The translations under genes and the position numbers were made by a program. The notes under the pieces are model-generated. The model was not told where the DNA came from and did not search any database. It saw only the letters and a program-made list of their open reading frames with translations. A stretch of DNA of 64,000 nucleotides from Aliiroseovarius zhejiangensis (lineage in GTDB: Bacteria > Pseudomonadota > Alphaproteobacteria > Rhodobacterales > Rhodobacteraceae): the NCBI RefSeq assembly GCF_014656375.1, contig NZ_BNCH01000003.1, positions 310,001 through 374,000 on the forward strand, written 5' to 3'. Shown here in pieces: positions 6,755-15,195 of the stretch; within the stretch, counting starts at the first letter, position 1, and each line of letters starts with the position of its first letter.

Positions 6755-9700
6755 CCGATGTCGATATCCGCGATCAGGGACTTGCGCGTGTCCGACAGCT
6801 TGTCGCGAATAATCTCGCGCACGTCAGCATAGATCGTCGGGCTGAGCGATACCTTTTGCGCGGACAACCAGTATTCAAGTTCGTTCTTGCCCCAGGATAC
6901 GAACAGGATGTTCTGCTTCTTGTCCTTGAAGGTGAAGTTGAACGCCCCCAGCGCCATCGAAATCACATCGCCCGACGCCTCGGCACTTCCGATCTGGAAG
7001 TTGCCGCCGGTGGACGATGAGGTTTCGAAATCGAACAGTTTAATTTTGCCATCATTTGCCGCAAGACCGCGCAGCGCCTCCATCGCGCTTTCAACGATCT
7101 TGAACTGGTTGCCGGTCGCCACCTGCGCCAGCGTGGCCAGGATCACCTTGTCGAAACTGCCATTGCCTTTCATCTTCTGGCTGGCCTCGAACGGGGCGGC
7201 TTCGCGCGTCCAGCCCATCAGGCTGAGCATGTCCATGTAAGTTGCCTGCCAAGCCTCGCGGTCCTTCACCGGATCCGCCTTTGCGTCCGCTGCGCGCTGG
7301 GCAAAGAGGGTCGAGAGAAGCACATCCTCTTTCTGGCTGGGGGTCAGGTTCTCGACGAAGGAAATCACGCTGGAGGCATTGACCGCCGCTTGCAACGATT
7401 GCTGGTGTGCGGCGTTTTCCGAGGTCGGATCGAAGTCGTCGCCCGAGCGGCTGACCGGATCGGCAAAGGCCGAACTGCGCGATTTGGCGCCCGGAGCGGA
7501 GCGTGGTTTCGCCAGCATGGTTCCGATCAGGATCGCGATACGTTCGGCCAGGTCGCGTGGCTCGCGTTTTTTCAAAGGCGAAGCGCCGGACAGCTTCTTG
7601 TCGCGAAACGCGGGCGGCCATGTGGCGTTGACGCCGCGCGTGTCGATATGTGTGAAGCTGTTGTAGCGCCCAATCCCGCCTTTGAAGAACCCTTCCTTGT
7701 CGCGCAACCAGCGCAGGGCTTTCGCGGCTTCGGGTGCAGTCATGCCGGACACTTTGAAGTCCAGCGCGCAGAATTTCATGTGCTGGCTTTGTCTGGCGCC
7801 ACCGATACAGGCATTATAGGCCGGGCCGCGATAGGCGTTGGTGATCGCAATGGGCTTGCCGATCCGATCGCGGAAATGATCCAGAGCCTGCGCGGTCTTG
7901 GCGATATTGGTCCACAGACTGCGGGGGGGATAGGTGTTCTTGCCCTGACATTTCCCGCCGGGCGTCGAGTGCCCGCCGCCCAGGATCAGGAATTCATCCG
8001 TGCTGAAGTTCTTGAGACGCAGCGACCGGATAAATCCGTCGAAGTCCGCGTAATCAGCCCATTCCAGCGCGGCTGTCGCACTGCGAAACCCAGCGCCTCG
8101 GGTTTTGGCCGACAGGATCGCGTCCACCTCGGCATCGGGCAGAAGATCGTTTTCATCGCCTTCATCTGCGTCCTCGGCCACGGTGGCTGGCGGGGCAGAA
8201 CGAGATTTCGTGGCGCTGCTGCAGGCACTGGCCGCCATGCCTTCGGGCTGCAACGTAAAGGGCCGGTCCAGCACGAAATTCGGGTCGCGTAGCAGCCGCT
8301 CAAACAGTTGCGGCGTCTGGCTGTCACTGCCGATCTCGTCGTCAATGGCTGTGCGGAAGGCGCGGTAGTCGCCGCTGAACCGCCCGTTATCCCAGACCTT
8401 CAACAGTGCGCCGGTGAAAGCGCCGTTCTCTGGCCCGTCCATCGCATATTGCGTGTCCTTGCAGGCGCCAAGGTTCAGGACGGACGCCTGAATCGGGCTG
8501 CTCAGCGGCGCGGTCATCACGCTTTCCTTCATCGCGCTATAAGATTTCGAGGCTTTGCGATACGCCGCTTCATTGGCCCGCCACACCCTGTCCTCGACAT
8601 AAAGCGGCATGGCGCGGATCCGTGGATCCTGCGGCATGGCCCGGCCAAACAGTTCGGCCGGTGCGGTGGGGCCAAAACGCGCCATCGACCCGGAATGGCA
8701 GGTGTCGGGCATGATCAGCACCCGTACACCGTCCTTGAACTTGGTCCACAGCATGTAAAGTTCATCATCGGCAATCTGGAAATCATACAGGCACAGGGTT
8801 TCGTCCATCCGCTGGCTGTCGTCGTCGTGGTCCTCGTCCTGATTGAAATCAGGCACCCGCCCGCCATGACCCGATACGGTGAACAGGAACATGTCGCCCG
8901 GTGACAGGTCTTTCGCGGCGCGTTCGATCTGGTCGACGACGTTTTGCCGGGTGGCGTCGCGGGTCAGCAGAAGCTGGGGTGTGAAACCCTCGGCCTCGGC
9001 GATGGTCCGCATCGCCAGCGCGTCGGCCTCGCAGGCGGTCAGTTGACCGTCCCATCCGTCGTAGTGGCCGGGGTCCACGGTGTTGACACCCACATGCAGG
9101 GACATGCCCTTGGCGGGACCACCTGCGATCACGGGCGGGGTTTGAAGGGCGCGGGACAACTCGGCGGCAGACCCGAACGGGCCGCTGATTACCCTGGGCG
9201 GGCCGCTGCGGGCATTGGCGATGCGGTTGATCTCGCGCTCGAACTTGCGCGCCACATCGCCATAGCCTTCGCCGGTCGGGTGCAGCCCGTCGAACCAGCG
9301 GTGATTGCCCACCACGCCCCGGCAGTCGATATAGGTGACATGCGGCATGGAGCGTGCCAGCCGGCGCAGGCGGCGGTTGAACTGGTCCATCATCTCGGCG
9401 GCGATGGCCATTTGCAGGGCGCGGTTGCGGATGCCCCGGCTTTCCATCGGTTTGCCCAGCCACTTGTCCTTGTTGGGCACCGGATAGTCATAGCCGTGGC
9501 ACAGGATACTGACATAAGGGAACTTCTGATGCACCTGCCGGAACATCCGGCCATAATGGCCAAGTGCGTCATCCAGAAGCGCCTGGAAGGACGGCATCAG
9601 ATAGTCGGCGGGGGCAAGGTCAGGGTCGAACGCCTCAAGATGGGCAGCCAGCGCGCCACCGGCGACCAGATCGTTGCCACCACCGGACAAAAGCAGAATC

Positions 9701-10143
9701 TCGGCCCCCGTTTCTTCCAGCGCGCGGATGTATTCCTGCTGGTCCGCCATCCGCTTCAGAAGATCCCCCGCCGCGCCCAGAGAATAGACCGCGTAAGTGT
9801 GCATAAGGTGGTCGATCGTGTCCCGCAGGCGGATCGGATACTGGAACCAACTGTCCCCTTCGGAGACGATAATTGGCCCGTCATATCCCCGCGCCAGCTT
9901 TTGCTGGAACACATTTCTGCGGCTCATCCGCGCAAACCAATTGGCCGAGTTCATCAGGGCCGCCGTGCGCTGGGCCGCATTCGGCCCTCGTGGGATCTGA
10001 ACCGTCGCCGGGTTCAGTTTGAATTTCGGAGAAAAAGGACCTGATCGTTCCTCGTCCAGTATGAAATACTCGGCGAAATCGCTTTCATCGGCGTCTATGT
10101 CCGCCATTTTCGACATCAGTTCTTCGACGGTGATCTTGGTCAC
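6751..10143 (-). CDS. SGNH hydrolase - caspase-like protease - M15-like peptidase fusion
   Basis: A 1130-residue protein with three hydrolase modules in a row. Residues about 90-310 are an SGNH/GDSL hydrolase: GDSW (Ser98), GGGND (Asn157) and WFDGLHP (Asp285, His288). Residues about 345-630 are a caspase-like (C14) domain: SGHGG with His426 and DTCHSGS with Cys482. After an acidic linker (655-675), residues about 715-840 match zinc D,D/L,D-carboxypeptidase-like M15A: SQHMKFCALDF (His788, Asp795) and THID (His832). Residues about 905-1130 are a further region I cannot assign, with Trp-rich motifs. All catalytic residues appear intact and no signal peptide is visible. The start is GTG at 10143 behind AAGGAG with a 7-base spacer. 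It lies 23 bases after the papain-fold gene and overlaps the membrane-protein gene. Cellular target unknown. Confidence 0.88.
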   Translation of the reverse strand: MTKITVEELMSKMADIDADESDFAEYFILDEERSGPFSPKFKLNPATVQIPRGPNAAQRTAALMNSANWFARMSRRNVFQQKLARGYDGPIIVSEGDSWFQYPIRLRDTIDHLMHTYAVYSLGAAGDLLKRMADQQEYIRALEETGAEILLLSGGGNDLVAGGALAAHLEAFDPDLAPADYLMPSFQALLDDALGHYGRMFRQVHQKFPYVSILCHGYDYPVPNKDKWLGKPMESRGIRNRALQMAIAAEMMDQFNRRLRRLARSMPHVTYIDCRGVVGNHRWFDGLHPTGEGYGDVARKFEREINRIANARSGPPRVISGPFGSAAELSRALQTPPVIAGGPAKGMSLHVGVNTVDPGHYDGWDGQLTACEADALAMRTIAEAEGFTPQLLLTRDATRQNVVDQIERAAKDLSPGDMFLFTVSGHGGRVPDFNQDEDHDDDSQRMDETLCLYDFQIADDELYMLWTKFKDGVRVLIMPDTCHSGSMARFGPTAPAELFGRAMPQDPRIRAMPLYVEDRVWRANEAAYRKASKSYSAMKESVMTAPLSSPIQASVLNLGACKDTQYAMDGPENGAFTGALLKVWDNGRFSGDYRAFRTAIDDEIGSDSQTPQLFERLLRDPNFVLDRPFTLQPEGMAASACSSATKSRSAPPATVAEDADEGDENDLLPDAEVDAILSAKTRGAGFRSATAALEWADYADFDGFIRSLRLKNFSTDEFLILGGGHSTPGGKCQGKNTYPPRSLWTNIAKTAQALDHFRDRIGKPIAITNAYRGPAYNACIGGARQSQHMKFCALDFKVSGMTAPEAAKALRWLRDKEGFFKGGIGRYNSFTHIDTRGVNATWPPAFRDKKLSGASPLKKREPRDLAERIAILIGTMLAKPRSAPGAKSRSSAFADPVSRSGDDFDPTSENAAHQQSLQAAVNASSVISFVENLTPSQKEDVLLSTLFAQRAADAKADPVKDREAWQATYMDMLSLMGWTREAAPFEASQKMKGNGSFDKVILATLAQVATGNQFKIVESAMEALRGLAANDGKIKLFDFETSSSTGGNFQIGSAEASGDVISMALGAFNFTFKDKKQNILFVSWGKNELEYWLSAQKVSLSPTIYADVREIIRDKLSDTRKSLIADIDIG

Positions 10144-10166
10144 GGTTCTTCTCCTTTTTGCGGCGT

Positions 10167-12383
10167 TCAGTGTCCCTTTTCCTGAAATCCTCGTATGCAC
10201 TCGAAAATGCTGTTGGTGATGGTGGGGTCGTCGTTCAGGACCGATTGGGGGATGCGATCCAGATCGTGTTTCTGTGCGGCGATCCGGTTCAACCGGAACA
10301 CGGCGTTCTGCACCGGAGAGGCAGCGTCGTCCGGTACCCCGGACATGCCCAGGAACGGGCGCGGGCGCAGCAGATAGGGGGCTTGGGTGTCATCGGCATT
10401 GCGCGGCAGGGGGTATCGGTCTTCAAAGGCGCGCGACACAAGATGCAGGATGGACTTGCCATAGGCGCCGAAGGTCACCCGCTCCTCCAACTCGGGCGTG
10501 GGCACGTAAATGCGGGCGCGAGGCGCGGTTTCGTATTCCAGATATGCCTGCACCACGGGCTTGCGCGACGATGACTTGCGCTTCTTCTTGCCCTTGGTTG
10601 CGCCGTTCATCACGTTGATCAGAGGCACCAAACGTTTCTTTGCGCGCGGCATTCCGATGGCCGGATGGATCAGGTGCAATGTGTCGAACCGGTCCATGCC
10701 GCCGGGTTTCAGGGATGCGGGGTCAAACCAGTGCGTCTTGTGTGCCAGAAGCGACAGCATTTCGTGCACCACCAGCGCGCCGGCCCCTTCCGCCACGATG
10801 TGCAACTCGCACCCGGTGTTCTTCTTCAGGTCAAGCAGGTCGAACAGCAGATCGCCGACAAAGCCGGTCTTGATCTTGTCCAGTTCCTCGTTCTCGAAAT
10901 CCTCATAAGGCAGTTCTTCCGTACCACGCAGCGCCCGCCGGGCACCCAGTTCGATGTCGCGCCAGAACGCCCGCCCCACACCGCGCACACGGTTTTCGAT
11001 CAATTCGTCCAGATGGGCTGCGTTTTCGCCAGCCTGTTCTTCGCAACTGTCAAACAGGCTTTGCAGCACCTCAAGCGACTTTTCAACGAAGCTGTTGCAC
11101 CAGAAAATCGTGTATGGATACAGGCCCAGATCCTTGATCAGGGTCTTACGCCCGACCGCGTCGGCAAAGGCAGGCTTGATCCCTTCCAGACTGCCCGGGA
11201 TCCAGATCAGGACGCCGCGATACTGATTGTCTTTGTTGGCCGGGTCGGCCTTCGGGTCCAACCGCTCGGACAGGTATTCACGGGTGCGGGTCCAGCCGTT
11301 CTTGAAAGACGGATATGATCCGGTCGCCACGTGATAGCCATCATCCAGATGCATGTAGTGACCCACCAGCTCAAAACACGGGGTCGATCCGGACTGGATC
11401 GGGCTGCTGTCGCCCTTGGTGCCTTTCTCGCCCACCGATGCACCGAAGGCGGAGGGCGCAAACACGCCCAGCCGCAGCACCCAGCTGTCGACCACATTCT
11501 GCGCCCAGTCGGCATAGGACCACAGGGCGATTCCGGCCTGCCCCTGATAGCCACCCCATTTCGGCCCCCAGGAGTTCAGGACATGGAACCCGTTTTCGTC
11601 ATAACCGGTGATGACGAAGGCATGGGTGCCGGTCTTGCCCAGAGCAGGGGGCCAGATGATCCGCCCACCGTTGTCCGGCGTTGCGCCCAGCCAACCGTCA
11701 TGCACATTCGCCGTGGTCAGGATCGCTTCGGCATCGTTCAGGGCGGCGTGAAAATGGTTCAGGATTGACGCCAGTCTGAAATACGCGCCCAACCCGATCT
11801 CGCGCGCTTTCTTGGCCTGCCCGACGGTGGTGAACCTGCGCCCCTTGTCTGGCCCGTCAGTCAGATAGCAATCGCTTTGCCAGCGCCCTTCTTCGGTGCT
11901 CGCTTCCCCAAACGGCCAGTCGCGGCAAACCCCGTGGTGATAAAACCCCTTGATCGCGGATCTGAGCGTCAGGATGCCTTCTTCGGCCGTGACCTCGCCG
12001 TTTTCCAATTCGGGATAGCGGTCGTGGAAGGACGCCATGCGATACAGCATATCGGCGCTGACAATGTCTTTCTGCACTTCGGACAGATCTGGTTTGGGCG
12101 CGTCGCTGATGCTGGGCGTGCGGCGCAAATGTTGCAGATGGCGTTGAATGTCGATCAGGTTGGCCAGCGCAAACCCCACGCAGCGCCCGCTGTTGCCCTG
12201 GTTGCGCGCGCCAAAGATCGGCACCTGCAACCCTGTGTCGGGATCAGCCGTCAGCAGGCGCGGATTCAACGACACCGTGTCGCGCAGCACCGTCAGATTG
12301 GGCACATAATCCTGATCACGCAGGTCCACCCAATCGGCGCGCACGCCGGTATCCTTGATCAGGGAACGCGCAAAACTGGTCAT
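10167..12383 (-). CDS. Papain-fold (C1) peptidase with C-terminal alpha/beta-hydrolase-like region
   Basis: A 738-residue protein, first of the minus-strand operon. Residues about 15-310 are a papain-like C1 domain: GARNQGNSGRCVGFA gives oxyanion Gln62 and nucleophile Cys68, six apart as in papain. THAFVITGY gives His254 and VLNSWGPKWG gives Asn270. No prodomain or signal peptide is visible, unlike secreted papains. Residues about 385-640 look like an alpha/beta hydrolase: a strand-turn VLIWIPGS, then IVAEGAGALVVHEML where the nucleophile elbow should be. There the Ser position is Gly533, so this half is probably inactive or a binding scaffold. A Lys/Arg-rich loop (KGKKKRKSSSRK) follows. It probably partners the downstream SGNH-caspase protein. 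Confidence 0.87.
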   Translation of the reverse strand: MTSFARSLIKDTGVRADWVDLRDQDYVPNLTVLRDTVSLNPRLLTADPDTGLQVPIFGARNQGNSGRCVGFALANLIDIQRHLQHLRRTPSISDAPKPDLSEVQKDIVSADMLYRMASFHDRYPELENGEVTAEEGILTLRSAIKGFYHHGVCRDWPFGEASTEEGRWQSDCYLTDGPDKGRRFTTVGQAKKAREIGLGAYFRLASILNHFHAALNDAEAILTTANVHDGWLGATPDNGGRIIWPPALGKTGTHAFVITGYDENGFHVLNSWGPKWGGYQGQAGIALWSYADWAQNVVDSWVLRLGVFAPSAFGASVGEKGTKGDSSPIQSGSTPCFELVGHYMHLDDGYHVATGSYPSFKNGWTRTREYLSERLDPKADPANKDNQYRGVLIWIPGSLEGIKPAFADAVGRKTLIKDLGLYPYTIFWCNSFVEKSLEVLQSLFDSCEEQAGENAAHLDELIENRVRGVGRAFWRDIELGARRALRGTEELPYEDFENEELDKIKTGFVGDLLFDLLDLKKNTGCELHIVAEGAGALVVHEMLSLLAHKTHWFDPASLKPGGMDRFDTLHLIHPAIGMPRAKKRLVPLINVMNGATKGKKKRKSSSRKPVVQAYLEYETAPRARIYVPTPELEERVTFGAYGKSILHLVSRAFEDRYPLPRNADDTQAPYLLRPRPFLGMSGVPDDAASPVQNAVFRLNRIAAQKHDLDRIPQSVLNDDPTITNSIFECIRGFQEKGH

Positions 12384-12404
12384 CGAAACAACCGTCCCTC
12401 ACAA

Positions 12405-12415
12405 ACCAAATTGGT
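12405..12415. promoter_or_regulatory. ACCAAATTGGT palindrome in AT-rich leader of the protease operon
   Basis: An 11-base perfect palindrome lies 22 bases upstream of the papain-fold gene, within an AT-rich stretch (about 12400-12480) that contrasts with the GC-rich surroundings. A palindrome so near the start codon could be an operator. No regulator gene is adjacent to assign it to. Confidence 0.3.
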
Positions 12416-12629
12416 ATTAAAAATCAACTAAACTAAGAAATAAGAATGCCTTACTCTATCAGATTATTGTGCCGAATACAAAAACACTCTGTTTCTGGGC
12501 GCGTGTCGGCCCGACCGACAGGCGGGGTCATCCACTGTGCCTCATGTCAGGTGGTGGCATTTGGGGATGTCATCCGGTCGGGGATGGCGATAGGTTTTCC
12601 GTTGATCGATACCATGCGCCGGAGGGGCC

Positions 12630-13385
12630 TTGACGCAGCCTGTTTCAGACGAACGACAGACGAACACGCCCGTGATCTGCACGGCCGGGGTGGATGGGGT
12701 CGTGGTGCGCTTTGCCGATACGCTGAGCGAGGCTGCGAACCGGGCCGCGCTGGCCTTTCGCGCCGCGGTCGAGGCAGCACAGTGGGACGGGGTGCAGGAA
12801 ACCTCGTCGTCGCTGGTATCAACCTTTCTGCGCGTTGATCCGCTTGTCGTGGACCACGATCTGCTTGTGAATGACCTCCGGACCTTGCTGAACAGCCGTG
12901 ACTGGTACGCGGCCGGGCTGCCCGAGGGGCGGCGCCTGTGGCGTATCCCTGCCGTGTTCGGCACGGACCTTGCCCCGCAGCTTGCCCAGGCCGCCGCGCA
13001 GGCCGGCATGAGCGAGGATGAGGGCGTTGCCTCGCTGACGGCGACACGGTTGCGGGTGCAAACCATCGGCTTCGCGCCGGGTCAGCCCTATCTGGGCACG
13101 TTGCCCGACGCCTGGGATATCCCCAGACAAAGCCAGTTGACCGCACGGGTGCCCGAAGGGGCGCTGGCGGTGGCGATCCGACAGCTCGTGCTGTTCTCGG
13201 TCCCGACACCGACGGGATGGCAGCATGTGGGGCAGACCGCCATGCGCCTGTTCCAGCCCGAAGCCCCGGACCCGTTCCTGCTGCGCGCGGGTGACGAGGT
13301 GCAGTTCACCCCCACCACGCCCGAAAAGTTGCACCGGATGCGCCGGGATCCGAAGGGCGGCGCGACCGTAACGGTGATCGGATGA
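12630..13385 (+). CDS. pxpB: 5-oxoprolinase subunit PxpB (KipI-like)
   Basis: A 251-residue protein of the KipI/PxpB family, one of three subunits of the ATP-dependent 5-oxoprolinase that opens pyroglutamate to glutamate. The family signature GFAPGQPYLGTLP is near residues 148-160, and VPEGALAVAIRQ with FSVPTPTGWQHVGQT follows. The start is TTG at 12630, directly behind GGAGGGG; no better ATG exists in frame. It overlaps pxpC by four bases (ATGA) and heads the pxpB-pxpC-pxpA operon. The 5-oxoproline cyclises spontaneously from glutamate or glutamine, so this is a housekeeping damage-control or nitrogen-salvage pathway. Confidence 0.9.
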   Translation: MTQPVSDERQTNTPVICTAGVDGVVVRFADTLSEAANRAALAFRAAVEAAQWDGVQETSSSLVSTFLRVDPLVVDHDLLVNDLRTLLNSRDWYAAGLPEGRRLWRIPAVFGTDLAPQLAQAAAQAGMSEDEGVASLTATRLRVQTIGFAPGQPYLGTLPDAWDIPRQSQLTARVPEGALAVAIRQLVLFSVPTPTGWQHVGQTAMRLFQPEAPDPFLLRAGDEVQFTPTTPEKLHRMRRDPKGGATVTVIG

Positions 13386-14428
13386 GCGAGGGCATCAAGG
13401 TTCTGTCTGCCGGGCCGGGTGTCACCCTGCAGGACAGGGGGCGCCCCGGCTGGCTGAATGCAGGGCTGTCGCGCGGCGGGGCCGCCGATCCGCAGGCTCT
13501 GTCCGAGGGTGCCGCACTTCTGGGACATTCCGACGATCTGCCCGCACTTGAAATGGCCGGGATGGGCGGCGCATTCGTGGCCCAGACCGATCTGCGCCTT
13601 GCCCTGACCGGCGCCCCCATGCAGGTGACGTTGGATGGCGAACGGCTCGCCTGGAATGCCAGCCATCACTGGCCCGCTGGCGCGCGTCTGTCGGTTGGCG
13701 GCACAGTGTCGGGAGGGTATGGATACCTGCATGTGGGCGGCGGCTTCATGGGCCACGCGCAATTGGGCGCGTGCTCGGCGCATTTGTCCGCGGGAATCGG
13801 GCGGGCGGTGCAGGCGGGCGACGTGCTTGCGGTGCGGCGCGATCTGGGCGGGCCGGTTGGCCTGGCGTTGCCCGTCGATGATCGGTTCAATGGCGGCAGC
13901 GTGCGGATCGTCGAAAGCCTTCAGACCCACCTGTTTGCACAGAACGAACGCGAAAGGTTCACCACCACTACCTTTCGTCGCGACACACGCGGCAACCGGA
14001 TGGGTCTGCGACTTGTGCCGCCGGAGGGTGGGTTCCACATCGACAGCGGTCGCACCATCCTGTCCGAGGTGATCGTGCCGGGGGATATTCAGATCACCGG
14101 CGACGGCACGCCCTTTGTGTTGCTGTGCGAATGCCAGACCACCGGCGGCTATCCCCGCATCGGCACGGTTTTGCCCTGCGACCTGCCAATCGTCGCCCAG
14201 GCCCCGGCAGGGGCGCCGCTGCGGTTCCGGTTCGTCGAGTTGGACGAGGCGACAGCGGCCGAACGCAAGGCCGCGTCGGCGCGCCAGACCCTTGTGAAGA
14301 GGCTCAGACCCCTGATCCGCGATCCCCATACGATCCCCGATCTGCTATCTTATCAACTGATCAGCGGCGTCACCGCAGGGGATGACGACACCGGCGAGAA
14401 GGAAGACAAAGATGGCACGGTCAATTGA
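13382..14428 (+). CDS. pxpC: 5-oxoprolinase subunit PxpC (biotin-dependent carboxyltransferase-like)
   Basis: A 348-residue PxpC/KipA protein. The N-terminal block VLSAGPGVTLQDRGRPGWLNAGLSRGG and the later QTTGGYPRIGTVLPCDLPIVAQ are family hallmarks. It is homologous to the carboxyltransferase half of urea amidolyase but acts here with PxpB and PxpA in ATP-dependent 5-oxoproline hydrolysis. It begins on the pxpB stop (ATGA) and its 3' end overlaps the pxpA start by 17 bases. The last ~20 residues (GDDDTGEKEDKDG) are acidic and look like a dispensable tail created by this overlap. Confidence 0.92.
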   Translation: MSEGIKVLSAGPGVTLQDRGRPGWLNAGLSRGGAADPQALSEGAALLGHSDDLPALEMAGMGGAFVAQTDLRLALTGAPMQVTLDGERLAWNASHHWPAGARLSVGGTVSGGYGYLHVGGGFMGHAQLGACSAHLSAGIGRAVQAGDVLAVRRDLGGPVGLALPVDDRFNGGSVRIVESLQTHLFAQNERERFTTTTFRRDTRGNRMGLRLVPPEGGFHIDSGRTILSEVIVPGDIQITGDGTPFVLLCECQTTGGYPRIGTVLPCDLPIVAQAPAGAPLRFRFVELDEATAAERKAASARQTLVKRLRPLIRDPHTIPDLLSYQLISGVTAGDDDTGEKEDKDGTVN

Positions 14429-15185
14429 TCTGAATGCAGATATGGGCGAAGGGTTCGGCCCCTGGTCGATGGGGGATGACCGGGCACTTTTGGACATCGT
14501 GACCTCGGCCAACATCGCCTGCGGCTTACATGCCGGGGATTGGGACGTCATGGCCGCAACGATGAAGAACGCCGTAGCCAAGGGCGTCGGCATCGGCGCA
14601 CATCCGGGATTTGCGGACCTGCATGGTTTTGGCCGACGTCGGATGGACCTGCCGCGCGAGACATTGCAGAACCTCGTACGCTACCAACTTGGGGCGGCGC
14701 AGGCGATGGCGGCGGCGGCAGGCGGGAAAGTGCGCCATCTGAAGCTGCATGGCGCGATGGCAAACATGGCCGCCGAAGATGCAGACATGGCGCGCGCGTG
14801 TTACGAGGCCGCGCTGTCCATTGCGCCCGATCTGATCATCATGGTGCTGGCAGGAACTGCACAACAGGGCGCTGCCCATGACCTTGGCTGCGCGACGGCC
14901 TGCGAGATATTTGCCGACCGTGCGTACAACGACGATGCAACGCTGGTTGATCGCAGCCTGCCGGGCGCGGTGATCCACGACCCCGATCAGGCGGGTGCGC
15001 GGATGGTCGAGATGGTGCGCGACGGCGCGATCATCACCGAAAGCGGCAAGCACATTCCGACCCGGATCGACACGATCTGCCTGCATGGCGATACGCCGTC
15101 CGCCGTTGCAATCGCCACTCAGGTGCGGAAGGCCCTTCAGGACAGCGGGATCCGGCTTGCACCTTTCACGGGCGCACCCGTCTAG
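14412..15185 (+). CDS. pxpA: 5-oxoprolinase subunit PxpA (LamB/YcsF family)
   Basis: A 257-residue LamB/YcsF protein. It has the family opening IDLNADMGEGFGPW, then NIACGLHAGD, GAHPGFADLHGFGRR, LKLHGAMANM and the C-terminal ICLHGDTPSAVAIA, all with conserved acidic and His residues thought to form the active site. I start it at ATG 14412 since MARSIDLNADMGE matches the family start; the in-frame upstream ATG at 14382 adds only Lys/Arg residues inside pxpC. It completes the 5-oxoprolinase operon and ends just before the convergent RND permease gene. Confidence 0.93.
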   Translation: MARSIDLNADMGEGFGPWSMGDDRALLDIVTSANIACGLHAGDWDVMAATMKNAVAKGVGIGAHPGFADLHGFGRRRMDLPRETLQNLVRYQLGAAQAMAAAAGGKVRHLKLHGAMANMAAEDADMARACYEAALSIAPDLIIMVLAGTAQQGAAHDLGCATACEIFADRAYNDDATLVDRSLPGAVIHDPDQAGARMVEMVRDGAIITESGKHIPTRIDTICLHGDTPSAVAIATQVRKALQDSGIRLAPFTGAPV

Positions 15186-15195
15186 CGATTGTTCA

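Noticed and set aside
5654-12383. Calling the protease operon an anti-phage system
   Set aside because: No neighbouring defence genes, toxin-antitoxin pair, nuclease or integrase is present. Caspase and papain folds alone do not prove such a role, so it stays a hypothesis.
5648-12431. Plus-strand open frames across the protease operon
   Set aside because: His/Gln/Arg-rich products without domains; the minus-strand genes explain the codon bias and contain the recognised active sites.
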